A stretch of DNA of 64,000 nucleotides from Macquaria australasica (Eukaryota > Chordata > Actinopteri > Centrarchiformes > Percichthyidae). Under the pieces are notes generated by a model. That model worked only from the letters and a program-made list of their open reading frames with translations, did not search any database and was not told the DNA's origin. The translations under genes were made by a program, and so were the position numbers. The first letter of the stretch is position 1, and each line of letters starts with the position of its first letter. This document shows, piece after piece, positions 10,090 through 22,025 of this stretch. The DNA is taken from the NCBI GenBank assembly GCA_005408345.1, contig SEMN01000797.1, positions 1 through 64,000 on the forward strand, in the 5' to 3' direction.

Positions 10090-13000
10090 AAATACTGCTG
10101 CACAAGCCAGTCTATGAGTAAGCAAGTAAGTAAAGTGTATTTATATAACACCTTTCTAGATCCCATGTAACAGAGTTTACATAGGGAATAGGATTTAACA
10201 CATTTAATATGAATAGGCACACAAGAATAACCAATCATACAGTGTCTGCTGGCTATTATTTGAGTGGTTTTCACTCATTTACCTTTTGCATTGTGTTAGC
10301 TCATGGTTTAGATAGATACTCATGAACTGGAACAATCTATTAAAGAATCTGTCTTGTTATTAAGATTGTTGTTGATGTCTGATTCATAAAATTGTTGAAT
10401 GTTTAGCAAATATGTGCAGCTTTTTTCCACACTGTGCTGGTAACTTCTTCTAAGATCTAAGATTGATGGAAAAAATGCCAAAATGGGCACTGCTTCCTGG
10501 ATATGTTGGTCTTGATGCTCGCTTCATCGACTGCCTAGTCTAAACGCACAGTGAAGCCTAGTCAATCAATTGGTTGATTATCTGGTTGACTTCTCTAGAG
10601 TCTGTAGAACAAATAACTGCTTTACTTTTTCAGTAGCTGCCTACCTGACATATTGGGTAGCCATATAATTGGCTGATTAGCAGAATAATTAGAACTTCTT
10701 TTGAGTGATTAATCATGATATCTGGTGTCGATGGACATGTCTGGTTATGTCAACTTCAGATGTGGACATTTGAGCTTTTCCAGACTTTTTGCATATGCTT
10801 TTCTAATAGATATGTACAATTGTCCTCTCAGAAAAGGGCATGTCAGTGCTGCTGAACCCATATTTGGTTTCAGTTGTGTCCTCAGAGGGAGGAGGAGGAG
10901 GTAGCGGTGGGAGTGTTTGACTGGAGGGATGACATACATATCCTCCCCGTGTTTTGGTTCCAAACAGTGAGGGAAAGTAAAGAAGCTGATGGTGCCAGTT
11001 GTGATGATTCTACCCCCCACTCTGGAAACTTTATCCAACTGCAGGTTTATTGTGGGAGTAGAAAGTCAAATTCCCTCTCTGGCAGCTCTATTTTCTTTGA
11101 GCGGGTCAGAAAGTAAGGATTTAAAAAGTCCCTCTGTTTATGATGTTTCCACAGGTAAACTCAGCTCTGGAGCAGATGTATTTTCTGACACTGCACAAAC
11201 TGATGGCTGGGATGAAATGTGGCTTGCCCTAGATGCTCTGTTTGCTCCACCAAACAGATGAGTTCAGTACAGCAAATGTTTGGTGAGAGCCTCGGTTCCA
11301 GCTGGGAAAATAAACCATCCTTGGCTGCAGTCGTAATACTGCTTTCTATCACATAAATGTACAACATTTTTATGAGATTCGCTCCATTAGCAAGACCGTT
11401 ATAACCTGTTTATTTTACTTGACATTTGAATTAACAGGCAGTACAATAAAGGTAATTCTGTCAAAGAAAAGGCCTAGGGAAACAGAGATACAGCATTTGC
11501 TGAGTAGCAAAGTACAGCTTTTGCAGTTCACAATGTTAACGGTGGCAGATTTAACGCTCAAAATTCTTTGTCATTTTTTAAACCTGTCCCTTATTTCAGA
11601 CAGAAGTAGATAAAAGTAAGGTTATCATTTCTAGTCTGCTGAAATGTTTTAATCTTTCCTTACAATTTTGCTGGTGTGTTTGGTTTTGGAAAGGCTAAAA
11701 AGAAAAAAGAAACCATCCTCCTTGCCCTTACTACAGCCCCATGCATGCCGCTTCAACATGTGGAGAAATCCAAAGCTTGACAGGCCTGCTGTGCCTAGTT
11801 ACAGTTGCTAAGCTATGATTGGACAATCACTGTTCGGGGCAGGAGGTAAGCGAACAGTCAATTCAATTAAAATTTCTCTTTAACCACTTTTTCTTTGTTT
11901 GTCCCATACTCCTTGCCTCATACTTGTTTCAATTTCTGCTCCACTTTTATCTCATAGACTGTTAAAGTATTATGTTCATACCCCTGACTTCACAGAGAGC
12001 TACTTTCTCTGTCAAATTATTTGAGGTGTGGTGAAGCGGTCTCCACAGGAATTTTACACAGATTACAGATACAGTTGTGCCTAACCACTGTGCAGCACTT
12101 GCACTTAAAGTGCGCAATATACAGCTCTGGGAGCAACGTCGTAATTATGTCCGTAATGTGTCTGCCGGGGCAATCACAAAAATGCATCAATTAGCTTTGT
12201 GGTCTGCACAGGATGAAAACAGCATTATTTCTGTGATTGAGTCTCAGACTGGCAGAGGGTTGTATACCAATTAGACTTTGGCTCTGTGTGTGCCATTGAA
12301 CTCTCCACGTCTGGACAATTACTTTCTGCTGCCTAGACTGTGGGGTTTCATAATGACACATTTAAAGGGAGCACAGCCTAAAAAGTCAGAGAATAGAAGC
12401 ACTGATCAAGAAGCTGTGATCACATGTGAATGTCAGGCAATCAGGTATCACATCTGAGCTTTTATTTTTTAGACTGGGAAGTTCTCTTAATGAAGAGGCT
12501 AAATTCATAGCATATTTTAAAATGTTTAATCTTTGTACTCAGCTTATAGACCTTCTTATGTCTAGGCCAAATGGGTTTGGCTTATCCAATGTTTTATATA
12601 AATCTTTCGTTATTATGAAAACAATTTTTGAACCTCGTGCACATTTTTCAGCCGCTCTCCACAGAGAGCCCTCTATCTACGTCCTGCTTGTGGAATCCTT
12701 TGGTCGTCAAGGTGGAACTACGCAGTGCCCAGGTAGGTAAAAGTCTGGATTGTGAAGTGTTCACCTCATACAGACTGCCGCTTTTCAAGCAGCAGAGAAC
12801 AGGCCTGTGTCAATACTGGGCAAGACAAGGTCCTGATTTATCCAACGGTCTGACGCACTAGAATTTGTCTGAAATGCCTACTTTTCCAAGAATGACACAG
12901 TGAAACGAAAGAGAAGCCAGCCACTGCACAAAATTTCCTTAGGTGTTATATATGAACAGGAATGATAGAGGAGGGAGGGTTACAGCTCAGAGCTCAGGTA

Positions 13001-14897
13001 TAATATATAGTAAGGCTCTATGTTTCTCACGGGACCCTTTATGATAACTACAACATCAATCAGCCCAGAGTATGTGAAGCAATGACTCTCTGTTTTTATT
13101 TTCCAGCACTGGGGAGAGTGTGGCTTTGAAAAGGCTCCCAAAGGAAACGGAGAAGCAGAGATCCCTGCTTGTGCACTATACTGTAGTGAGGGAGTAGTCT
13201 ACTGTAGTACTGTAGTCTTTGTGCTGCCACCACAGTATAACAATACAACATTCATCCCCAAATCTCTCCACACATTTGCTGAAACGATTAAATTAATTTG
13301 CTTGTTTAATTCCAAACCTTGTTTCCTTTTTTTTTTCATCCCCCAGTTCTTGGCTCGTCAGTTTAATTATCAGCCTGCCAAAGAATAACCCCAGATTGGC
13401 TGTACTTTGAAGCACAGAAAAATTTATGAGAAATTAAATTATAAGTAGGTGCCAGGAATCATTAAGTTCACTCTTCAGTGTTTCCCTCCAAACTACCCAT
13501 CTGCAGATTGTTTGAGTGGCATAGGTAAGATCAAGTTTCCTGGCAGCCAACGAGCATTCATCCCATGTGCAAAGTCCACATCCAGCTCAGTAGCAATCGG
13601 TCCGTTTCTCCAATATTGTACAAGTATAGCTATAATACTTATCATTGCAAGAGAAAAGCAGCAAATGTCCTAATAGTAAAGCCCTAAAGAGTAAAATCTT
13701 ATTGAAATGAACACTTAAAGTTAAATTCTCCTCTTTGTCTGTTTCAGTTTTACACCTGTCCGAGTTCGAGTGTCCTCTTTTATCCTGTTTGTTTTTTTGT
13801 TTTTTTTGCCGTCCTTCTCATGCTGTCCCTTTGCACATGGGACTTAAGACTCATTCAAAGAGGGCCTAATTTTCATTGGTCACCTCCTTCATCCTTGTGT
13901 ACATCATCCTTTTGTGATCTGCACTATTCTTTTATAAGTCAAAAAAATGTTACATAATTTTCCATCTAAGACATATTCTTTGCAAGTTACATTTGTGATA
14001 TAAAGGAAAGTCACGGCTTGACACTATTGTTGCAGTATACAGCTTATTGTTAGACTGTTTTCAGAGAGGCGTAACTGCAGTGGCATGGCTCCAAAAATCA
14101 TGAACAAGTTTGAACACATTTGTCATAAAGTTTTTGTTTGCTGGTCTGTGTGCTAGTGTTTTAATAGAAAGTGACTAACTGTACTGACTTTGTATATGTT
14201 AATACAAGTGAAGACAATACATTGCAGGTATATGACATAGACAGAAATGAATGTATAGAGTTGATATGTTCTATCTATATCTCTGATATCTCTATTTGAT
14301 TTAGATGGTAAACTAGCAAGTTATACAGAATATCATGGCTCTTCATAATAGAAAAGTCAAACAGAATATTGCTGAATTCTGTGTTTTTCACATAGTGTAC
14401 CATAGGAAATGTTATATCACTTGACGTTCACCCTTGATGAGAAAGGCCTTCTGTAAACTAAAAAGCTCATTGTATGGAGACATTTGTTAGGGGCGAGGGA
14501 GTCATTACACACACATTACTGACTGCAATTGTAATCAGCAGACGGAAATGTATATGTACACAAACAGTTGAATGGGGAGGAAAAAACAGCTCCTCCTCTC
14601 ATATTCAAGAGATCTATAAACAACAAGGCATTTGAACAGTGGAAACATTGGATGACAATTTACAGCATTACCACCCATATTATGCTTTTTAAAATTTTTT
14701 TATTAGTTTCTCTCAAACAATTTTACTGTTGTGAAGGGGGGTGAGTATTTCCTTTACATCCATTCCTTTGGTACAAAATTAAACAGTATGTAATACAACA
14801 CATTTGCTATTCTTGCTGTCAAAACAGTCACAGGTCTGTTAGATCTGAAGAATCTGTTTGGATTTAATGTTAATTTCCCAATTTTTTGCCTCACTAT

Positions 14898-15128
14898 TAT
14901 GGAGAGAAATTAGTCTCAATATTGGTGACAAATGAGTATTTCAAGATCTACGAATAAAAACAAGATTCACAAATGTGTGTGACGATTTGTGAGTAATTTG
15001 TGGTGTTCACAAAAGCATTGTCCAATCCACAAACAAATACCAACTCACAATTCGCCACACATGTTTGTAAATCTTGTGTTTATTTGTAGATTCTGAAACA
15101 CCCATGTTGAGACTAATTTCTCTCCATA
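14898..15128. mobile_element. Near-palindromic MITE with TA ends (Tc1/mariner-like)
   Basis: The two ends are exact inverse copies over at least 21 bases (ATGGAGAGAAATTAGTCTCAA against TTGAGACTAATTTCTCTCCAT). The pairing continues with mismatches through most of the element: GATCTACGAATAAAAACAAG pairs with the inverse of CTTGTGTTTATTTGTAGATT. Reading outward, each end finishes in TA, which fits a TA target-site duplication of the Tc1/mariner superfamily. There is no coding frame, so it would have been moved by a transposase supplied elsewhere. The whole unit could fold into one long hairpin. Confidence 0.8.
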
Positions 15129-16076
15129 CGCCATCATGTTATTGTCATAACGTCTACATTTTGCCACTGGACAGACTAGAAAATCAGACTAGTACAGCCT
15201 TGTTTAATGGAGGCCATTCAAATCACTACACAGCCATTATTTACATTCCCAGATATACACTTAAGACTATTTGCATCATGTGTTTTTTTTACAATGATCT
15301 ATTGGTTATACAGTAATTATGTATTGTGAGTAGTGTAGATTATAGCGCAACCTCATTCAATCCTATGAAACTGACCCAGACCCATGTTTGACCTCTCCTG
15401 TATTTTTGATTTGAGTACTATTTTAATTCAGTTCAATTCAATGGCATGAAAGTTTCAGAAACAATGTTGCCAAAGAGTGCTATTGTTCTTCTGAAAAACT
15501 GAGGAATTTAGTACTTTAATTATGTCTGTCTGAGTCTGCGTGATGCTGTCTGGGCAGTGATTAGAAACCTTTACAAAGTCTGACATATGATGTGTTTTAT
15601 TTAGAGAAAACTTTCACCCATTCCAGTTCAACACCTACAGCATCTTGGGTCACTTCCAAAAAATTAATCAAGCATCTTCTGAAAGGAATAGCGACATGCT
15701 CTACAGCACAACAGAAACTCAGCCAAAACAAAACCCTCTTGTTTGTCTTTGGAGCAAAAATAAAAGACATCGAGCTTGAGAGAGGAAACAAATTCTCCTT
15801 TATCTGTTGCCTCTCTGCATAAACTGAGCACAATCTCGTGTTGATTTTGGATGAACAGCAGAAAAGTTCTTACACAGGAAACCAGACATATCCCGTAATT
15901 CAGAAAGGGGGACGCAGGCTACGGGGAGCAAATATAATCATATTCTCTCTTGCCCATTATTAGAATATCAGTCAGTCCACAAATCCCCAGTTCATATTTC
16001 TTGTGATGCAAACAGCAGAATTTAGGACTACTGTACTTTCACAGTGTTGCATTTATTTTTATTAGCCACGCTAGCA

Positions 16077-16372
16077 GCATGGCTCTGTGGATGGCAACAT
16101 TGGTTGGCCTCTTGGTCAGTCCATCATTTGGTCCAGACTGAAATATCTCAACACTGTTGGATGGATTGCCATGAAATTTAGTACAGACATTCATGCCTCA
16201 CTCAAGATTATTTGCAAAAACTTTGGTGATTCCCTGGCTTTTCATTTAGTGTCATCGTCAGTGTCTCAATTTGACCAACACTTTGGTTTAGGACCAGTCC
16301 ACCTCAGCTGTGCTGTACTTTGTGTTTAGTGCTAATTAGCTAGTGTTAGCATGCTAACTAAGATGGAGAACA
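16077..16372 (-). repeat. Interspersed repeat family A, copy 1 (inverse orientation)
   Basis: The inverse of this stretch contains AAATTTCATGGCAATCCAT and CTAACACTAGCTAATTAGCAC, the same words found in forward orientation at 17855-18215 and 56860-57375. The 80-codon open frame here is a by-product of the repeat. Confidence 0.75.
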
Positions 16373-16386
16373 TGGTAAGTGTGTGC

Positions 16387-16670
16387 CAGTTTATTAGGTA
16401 CACCTAGCTAAAAGTAATGCAGTCTAATACAACAGCCCTGCATTAAATTCAACCTTCATGAAGGTTATAATGTTGATTATGAGGTGTTGATTCAACTTTA
16501 TGATCATTTTGGAGGCTGCAGTTCATGGTGCTGAACTGTACTGCATTATACAGAGAGGTGTTTCTGTTATTTAGCCCACCCTCACTGATGTAAATATGTT
16601 GGACAAATTAATAGAAACACCTGTCAGTATAACACAATACAGTTTAGCTAGGTGTACCTGTGTAACTGTG
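16387..16670. mobile_element. MITE with 'AGGTACACCTAGCTAAA' inverted ends
   Basis: The left end contains TTATTAGGTACACCTAGCTAAA and the right end contains TTTAGCTAGGTGTACCT, a 17-base near-exact inverse. The outermost bases of the right end have diverged. No coding frame is present. The terminal phrase TTTATTAGGTACA-CT is shared with the 6628-7027 element, so both may have used related transposases. It lies directly beside repeat A copy 1. Confidence 0.7.
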
Positions 16671-17854
16671 TAAAGTTTATTTATACACACTATATTTAAA
16701 TGCATTCCTCATACTGTACGCCTAGTCATCAAGCTCTCGTCTTTTCATAGAGGCTTCATAACCAACTGACCAAATGCTATGCAAAAGCTACTGCACTAAC
16801 AAATTCTACGTGCAGTAAAAGTGCTTCTTAAAAGACATCATCCAAAGAAAATATAAAACTCAAAGTGTAGAACAAGGTCAGCAAATCGAGAGGATTTGTC
16901 TGCTTTCACTTTATGGTGTATCAGCAAATCTCTCACTCTGGGAAAACTCATAGAGTAGCTCGATAAAGTCCGGTGGGCTCACAGTAAACTCAACCCTGTA
17001 TAAATTTCTCTTGCCTCCTTTTGAGGGGCTTGGGAGAATAAAGCACAATAAACAGAAGTCCCCCCTCTAAAGGTCCACAACAAAAGCAAATAGCCCCAGC
17101 CTGGCTATAGCTTTATTAGCGGTCAGCTGGTTCCCATTAGAAAGGCTTTGTGAACTGCTATCTCCTCTCAAGAATCCCAAACAAACTGACCCTCGGCTAT
17201 GTTTGTCTCCCTCTAACCTCTCTCCACATCCGTCATGCTTCTTCAAGAAATATCCCTGGATACCACCGGCCCTCCCACAAACAGGAGTCACCTTAGTGAC
17301 CTCTCTGACCACTGATGTCGTTACAAAGCCACTTAGGTGTAGTTGGTGTGGAAGGATTTGTTAGACATCTGTTTCTTTTTTTTTTTGTCCTGTTGCATCA
17401 GAGCAAATGGCTCCTCGTAATTTTTTCTTTCTTTTTTAGAACAAGTTCAAGCTATGTCCTCAAATATGCTTTTTCTAGGGGAATTAAAGCAGACTCCGGG
17501 AAGTGACTGTTGAACTATTCCTTTAATATAAACTTTTGAAGGTTTTGTTGCGGTATCCACAGGTCAAGTTATTAGAGCAACAAAGACATGTGATTTGCTT
17601 TTTTGAACTGAGACAGAAATACATTATACTGGGATGGTCAATCAGTCATGTGACATCTTTTTTATTTGTAACTGACTCTTTTGTTAAACTGGCTATAACT
17701 GATAATTATAAGCAACTTGTAATGAGGAATCCCAAGTTAGTAATACTTTGTTTTAATGGTTTGTAAGCCAAAAAGTTTGGGAAACTCTGTATTATGATGA
17801 TATGGAATATGTAATTGCTCTGGAAATAAAACAAGACTATAAGAGTCTATAGCT
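16671..17854. other. Gene-free stretch
   Basis: No exon recognised. The section 17040-17310 is less AT-rich and could be conserved regulatory DNA, but nothing in it identifies a function. Confidence 0.4.
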
Positions 17855-18215
17855 TGCAGCTCAGTGAGGCTTGCTTTGAGCTAAATGTTAATGTCAACAT
17901 GTTCATAATGACAATTCTAACATACTGTTAAATAGGTATAATGTTTACCATGTTCACTGTCTTAGTTTAGCGTGTTTGCATGCTAACATTTGCTAATTAA
18001 CACTAAAGACAAGGTACATTTGAGGCTGAGGGGAATGTTATTAGTTTTTTTAGGTATTTGGTCATAAACCAAAGCAGCCTTATGTGGCATTAAAAATCAA
18101 GTTATTATAATTCATCCTGTGGGGGACATGGATGTGTGTACCAAATTTCATGGCACTCCATCAAATAGTTGTTGAGATATTAAAGTCTGAACCAAAGTGG
18201 CAAACAATTAGCCAA
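17855..18215 (+). repeat. Interspersed repeat family A, copy 2
   Basis: It contains GCATGCTAACATTTGCTAATT, GGTATTTGGTCATAAACCAAAG and CCAAATTTCATGGCACTCCAT, a phrase series shared with the copies at 16077-16372 (inverse) and 56860-57375. The family is non-coding and, from memory, abundant in percomorph fish. Its mobilising class is not clear to me. Confidence 0.75.
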
Positions 18216-19157
18216 GGCACATTTAATTAATAACTGTGGAAAAAGCTTTGGCTGAGGTGTTTGGGATCATTTGGGAGATTGTATATATACTCTGCATTTA
18301 AATTTAATCCCTGTAAAATGTGATTAGATATCAGCTTGAGCTGAGTGAAATCAGCTGGGAGTTTCGTGGTAAAGAATGTGCTGAAGTTGAAATATGGGAG
18401 ATGAAAACAGAGACTCTTTCCTTTTCTTCATCAAATAAAGTTGGTCAGGCCCGCAGCACTGAGCATCCTTTGTTGAGCCCTGGCTCTTGGGTCTTACTCA
18501 TGCTCTCAGACGGCCCCATCTGGATCAAAGCTCCACCAGCAGTCCTGCCCTGTACTTCTTACTTCCTGTGATAAAAAAACAGAGACAAACAGAAAGAGAT
18601 GGGTAGAAACAAAGAGAAATAGATCTAAATCTGCACACATCTATTGTATGGAGAGAACAAAAACATAGTAAGAGAAGGATAGTGATAGTGGCAGTGAGTT
18701 TTGGGTGTATGCAGTGGTGGTGGTCGTGGGGGGAACTCTTAGACCTGACAAACCAACATGAAGACCAACCAACAAAGCTACCATTCATGTTCATTCCCCA
18801 GTAATGGAAAACGATTCCCCCCTGATGCTGAAAACAGAGCAAGGGGCAAATCTGCAAAGACAACAGACAGGGAGAGGTCCCCGCCGCTGTGGATTAGGAT
18901 CTGCTTGCTGTGAGCCACACTCAGATCTCCACACGGGCGAAAGGAACCAGGCATCTGCACCACAGAGTGCAGAGCAGGGAGGAAATGAAAGGCCTGATCT
19001 TATTCTTCCGTGGGCAGAAGGATCATATGGCCTTGGAGGCCAGGGGGACCTGTTGTGGGTCCTGGGCCTGCTCAGACTGCTGCTGGGTATAACTGAGTAA
19101 CTAATTTACTTCATCCACCTTCAAATTTAGTGTATGTATGATCCCAAATACTTCATT
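18216..19157. other. Gene-free stretch
   Basis: Open frames on both strands at 18320-19100 are short and overlap each other. None shows a protein family signature or consistent splice borders. Nothing else is recognised. Confidence 0.4.
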
Positions 19158-19640
19158 TGAGGTGACACCTAACAATAAGGTCCATACTATCCTGAGTAAC
19201 AACCAATGAACAAGGCAGGAACTAATCAGAAACTTACTGCTTATTAATTGATGAGTAGCTAACAAGTAGTTCCTCACTATTGCAAGCAATACATAAACAT
19301 CTCATAAACAGTTTGTAACACATAAACGGTTTGTAACACACTATAATGTTGTTGTGAGCAGATATAAGTGCTAAGTGTCTATTAATGTATTTGTCAACAA
19401 CTGTAACTCCTCCTGTGAGCACCCATATGTAAAGTCCCACGGGATAATAAATGCCAACATAGTAAAACTGTGGTAATAATATAAAATATGTCTTTATAAG
19501 AGAAGTTAAAAGTATGCTGAAAAAATATATTATAGCTGCATACAACTACATTATAGTATGTTATAAATTGTTTATTAAATGTTTGTTTACTGCTTGTAAA
19601 TACAAAATATTTAAAGTTAAGTCTTACCGAAAGACAAGCA
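19158..19640. repeat. Interspersed repeat family B, copy 1
   Basis: The start, GAGGTGACACCTAACAATAAGGTCC, resembles the 'GGTAACACTTTACAATAAGG' end of common fish non-autonomous DNA elements, and the right side ends TTTAAAGTTAAGTCTTACC, a rough inverse. Inside are CACTATAATGTTGTTGTGAGCAGATATAAGTG and ATTATAGTATGTTATAAATTG, matched by the copy at 55770-56105. No coding frame. Confidence 0.65.
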
Positions 19641-19919
19641 TTATATGATAGACAATAGAAATAGAATGATAAGTTACTTGAAGAAAGACTAAGCCAGTAT
19701 CTAATCATTAGTTCCTAGATGTCAGTGAAATTGCATACTGAGTGACCACTTTTGTATGAAAGTTATTAGGGAGAGAGGGGGAGTCAGAAAAGGGGGATAG
19801 TTATGTATTTTTTCTTTTTTCTTATGGAAGGGTAGTCTGATTTAGTTGTTGGGAGAACTCAGCTGTATGTTAAAGATATGTGTTTTGATATTAATGGACA
19901 GTCATCTGATCTCATACAT

Positions 19920-20035
19920 ATCAGGCTATATAACAACTCTAAGTTTCTTTTCTTAGTGCATTTTATGTCCTATGTAAAGCACAGTTATTGAAAGTTTCTA
20001 TACAAATAAACTTGCCTTTCCTTTCCTATAGTATC
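19920..20035 (+). mobile_element. LINE 3' tail remnant
   Basis: The phrase 'CTATACAAATAAACTTGCCTTTCCTTTCC' at 19998-20026 matches the usual 3' end of another fish L2-type LINE, where a 'TATAAATAAACTTGCCTTG' repeat-like tail is typical. Only the tail is recognisable. Confidence 0.5.
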
Positions 20036-21589
20036 ATCCTATCTAATTCACAATTTTTGTATTATTTTGTATATCTGAGGTGGGACAAAAATATTGGCTG
20101 TATTTTCACCATTTTATGATGATTGTCATATTGTTTTGAGATATTGGGGGGAGGGTACTACAGTCAAGGGGAGGTACCAAAGAAAGTATTAATAACCCAA
20201 ATAATTGACATACAGTCCCTTACTAACAGTAATGAATCTTTTCCGATTAACTCTCTTAATCACGTGCTAAATGTCTAATATGATTATGCAAAAAAAAAAA
20301 AAAATGTAACCATGCAAGAGTGCTTTATGGATTTAATGCAAAATATTTAAGGTTAAACCACACTTTAATACACATTTTGTACCACAATCACATGAGATAG
20401 ATTCTGCTTCTCTGTCTTATTAGTAAATAGTCAAGTCTGATCACCAGGCTGATTGCAAGATGTTTAAAATGTTTTTTTTTTTTCAAAGCACAATCCCTCT
20501 CTTTATCTTATGAATGTGTTTGCAGAAAGCCTGTTTAACTTGGATCCAGCTCTGCTTCTGAAAAGATATGAAGACGTAGATGAAGGGATGATCAAAAGGT
20601 TGAAACAGCTTTGGGTGGCCTCTGAGTTTCCGACTGCCACATATTGTGTTTTGGAAAAACTTTATTTTGTTTGGGGGTCTGAGTCTGCTGAGGGCACTGG
20701 TATGAGTCGGGACATCCTGTTTCCTGAGGGGGAGATGTTTCTCTCTTTCCTTGTCTGTCCTGGGGTGCTGCCTACAGCGCTGGAGAAACTTGAAGGCCAC
20801 GTCTGTTTTTATAAAAAAAAAAGTGTGCGTGTTGTATTTGGATGTGAGATCAAAGTGCCCAGGCGCAGAGAAACTAATTAGGTCAATATATCTTAGAGTT
20901 GCTGTCAGTGTGTGAAATCCTGGGGTTATAAAGATGATGAGATAATTCATTAGAACTTTTTCCTCCCATATCATACTACTATACCCTATATAGTATATTT
21001 AAAAAGTAAAAATAAATGCTTCTGAGAGCAGTCAACCTAGAAGTGTTATGTTTAACAGATATTCATCACTTTGATTCATTTCCATTCTCCACTATACTGT
21101 GTCCAGCAGTATTCTTAACCTTTTTACTGTAGAGGATCACTTCAATTAAAAGATAATTCCTGTTTATTACAACTTATTACAGTTGGACATTGAAGTCCAA
21201 CTGTGAAATACAAATGGTGACAGTCAGAATGATCTAAAGCACTTTATTTGGAAACCTGTGTTCGTGCACAACCGTACTGCTTACCACATGTTGGACCAGA
21301 AGGTTGGTCTGTAAACTGCGATGGATGTTTACAACTGACAATTTCTATAATAATTTCATAGTGTTCTCTCCCGATAAGTCTTGTATGATCATTTGAACCC
21401 TCATGTTTCTTGCCACGTTTGATTTGTCTTTAGCACTTCAGTTAGCTGTGTTCCCATATCACAGCATTGAAATGTGCTGTCATTTATATTTTTACATTAA
21501 CAAGGGATGAAATTACTGTATATTGTGCAAGGGGTCACTTGTTGTGATGAACTCACAGAGAATTATCATCCAACTTTGCTTGTTTTTGT
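20036..21589. other. Gene-free stretch with overlapping orphan open frames
   Basis: A 163-codon minus-strand frame (20483-20974) and a 123-codon plus-strand frame (20510-20881) overlap almost fully. Neither has a recognisable domain, signal peptide or repeat pattern, and I do not annotate them as genes. A 15-base A run lies near 20290. Confidence 0.4.
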
Positions 21590-22025
21590 TTTACAGCCTG
21601 CAATTTTACTGTTACCACTCATCACCGCTCTCATCAGCGTCATTTCCAGCTGCAGCAGGCAGCTGTTTATAGTGAAAACACTCTGTTAAGTCCACTGTAC
21701 ACTACCTGGCCAGCACCAAATGACAGACAGACAAAGTTAGCCATTAGCTGGTGAACATAGTGGATCACTTAGCAGCTGTAGAGATAGATATTTCCCTCAG
21801 GAGTCGGTAGAGACCAAAACAGAGCTACAAATAGAGTGAATATTTCACTTATATTTGTAAAGTGGACACAAAGATGACTCCAGATAAATGCTAATGTTAT
21901 TCTGTCTCTACTGGATGTGTAAATAAGCCACTGTTTGCTATCACGCTCACTATAACAACCTTGTGAAATAATAATATGACTACGTTGTGTTACAGCTTGT
22001 TGCACTGCCCCCACGTGGCCAGTAT
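21590..22025 (+). repeat. Interspersed repeat family C, copy 1
   Basis: It contains 'TAGCAGCTGTAGAGATAGATATTTC' and 'GTAGAGACCAAAACAGAGC', and ends 'CCCCCACGTGGCCAG'. The inverse of the stretch at 29200-29800 carries the same order of words (TTAGCAGCTAGAAGAGCCAGATATTTC, GGACCAAAACAGAG, CCCCCAAGTGGCCA), so the two are copies of one non-coding family in opposite orientation. Confidence 0.7.

Larger units (their letters stand above)
8278..14897. other. Gene-poor interval with microsatellites
   Basis: I see no gene. A TG repeat lies at 9136-9159. An A run followed by about 27 AT units lies at 10015-10084, and the bases after it (10113-10190, 'GTGTATTTATATAACACCTTT') resemble a LINE 3' tail. An 81-base segment at 12652-12732 has good splice-like borders, and an open stretch follows a CCAG at 13107-13386; neither resembles a known protein. 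Confidence 0.45.

Noticed and set aside
9970..10274. Open frames rich in YIYIYI on both strands
   Set aside because: Direct translation of the AT microsatellite.
13107..13386. Open stretch of about 93 codons after a CCAG acceptor-like sequence
   Set aside because: No start codon, no family resemblance, and the length is within what chance gives in a window this size.
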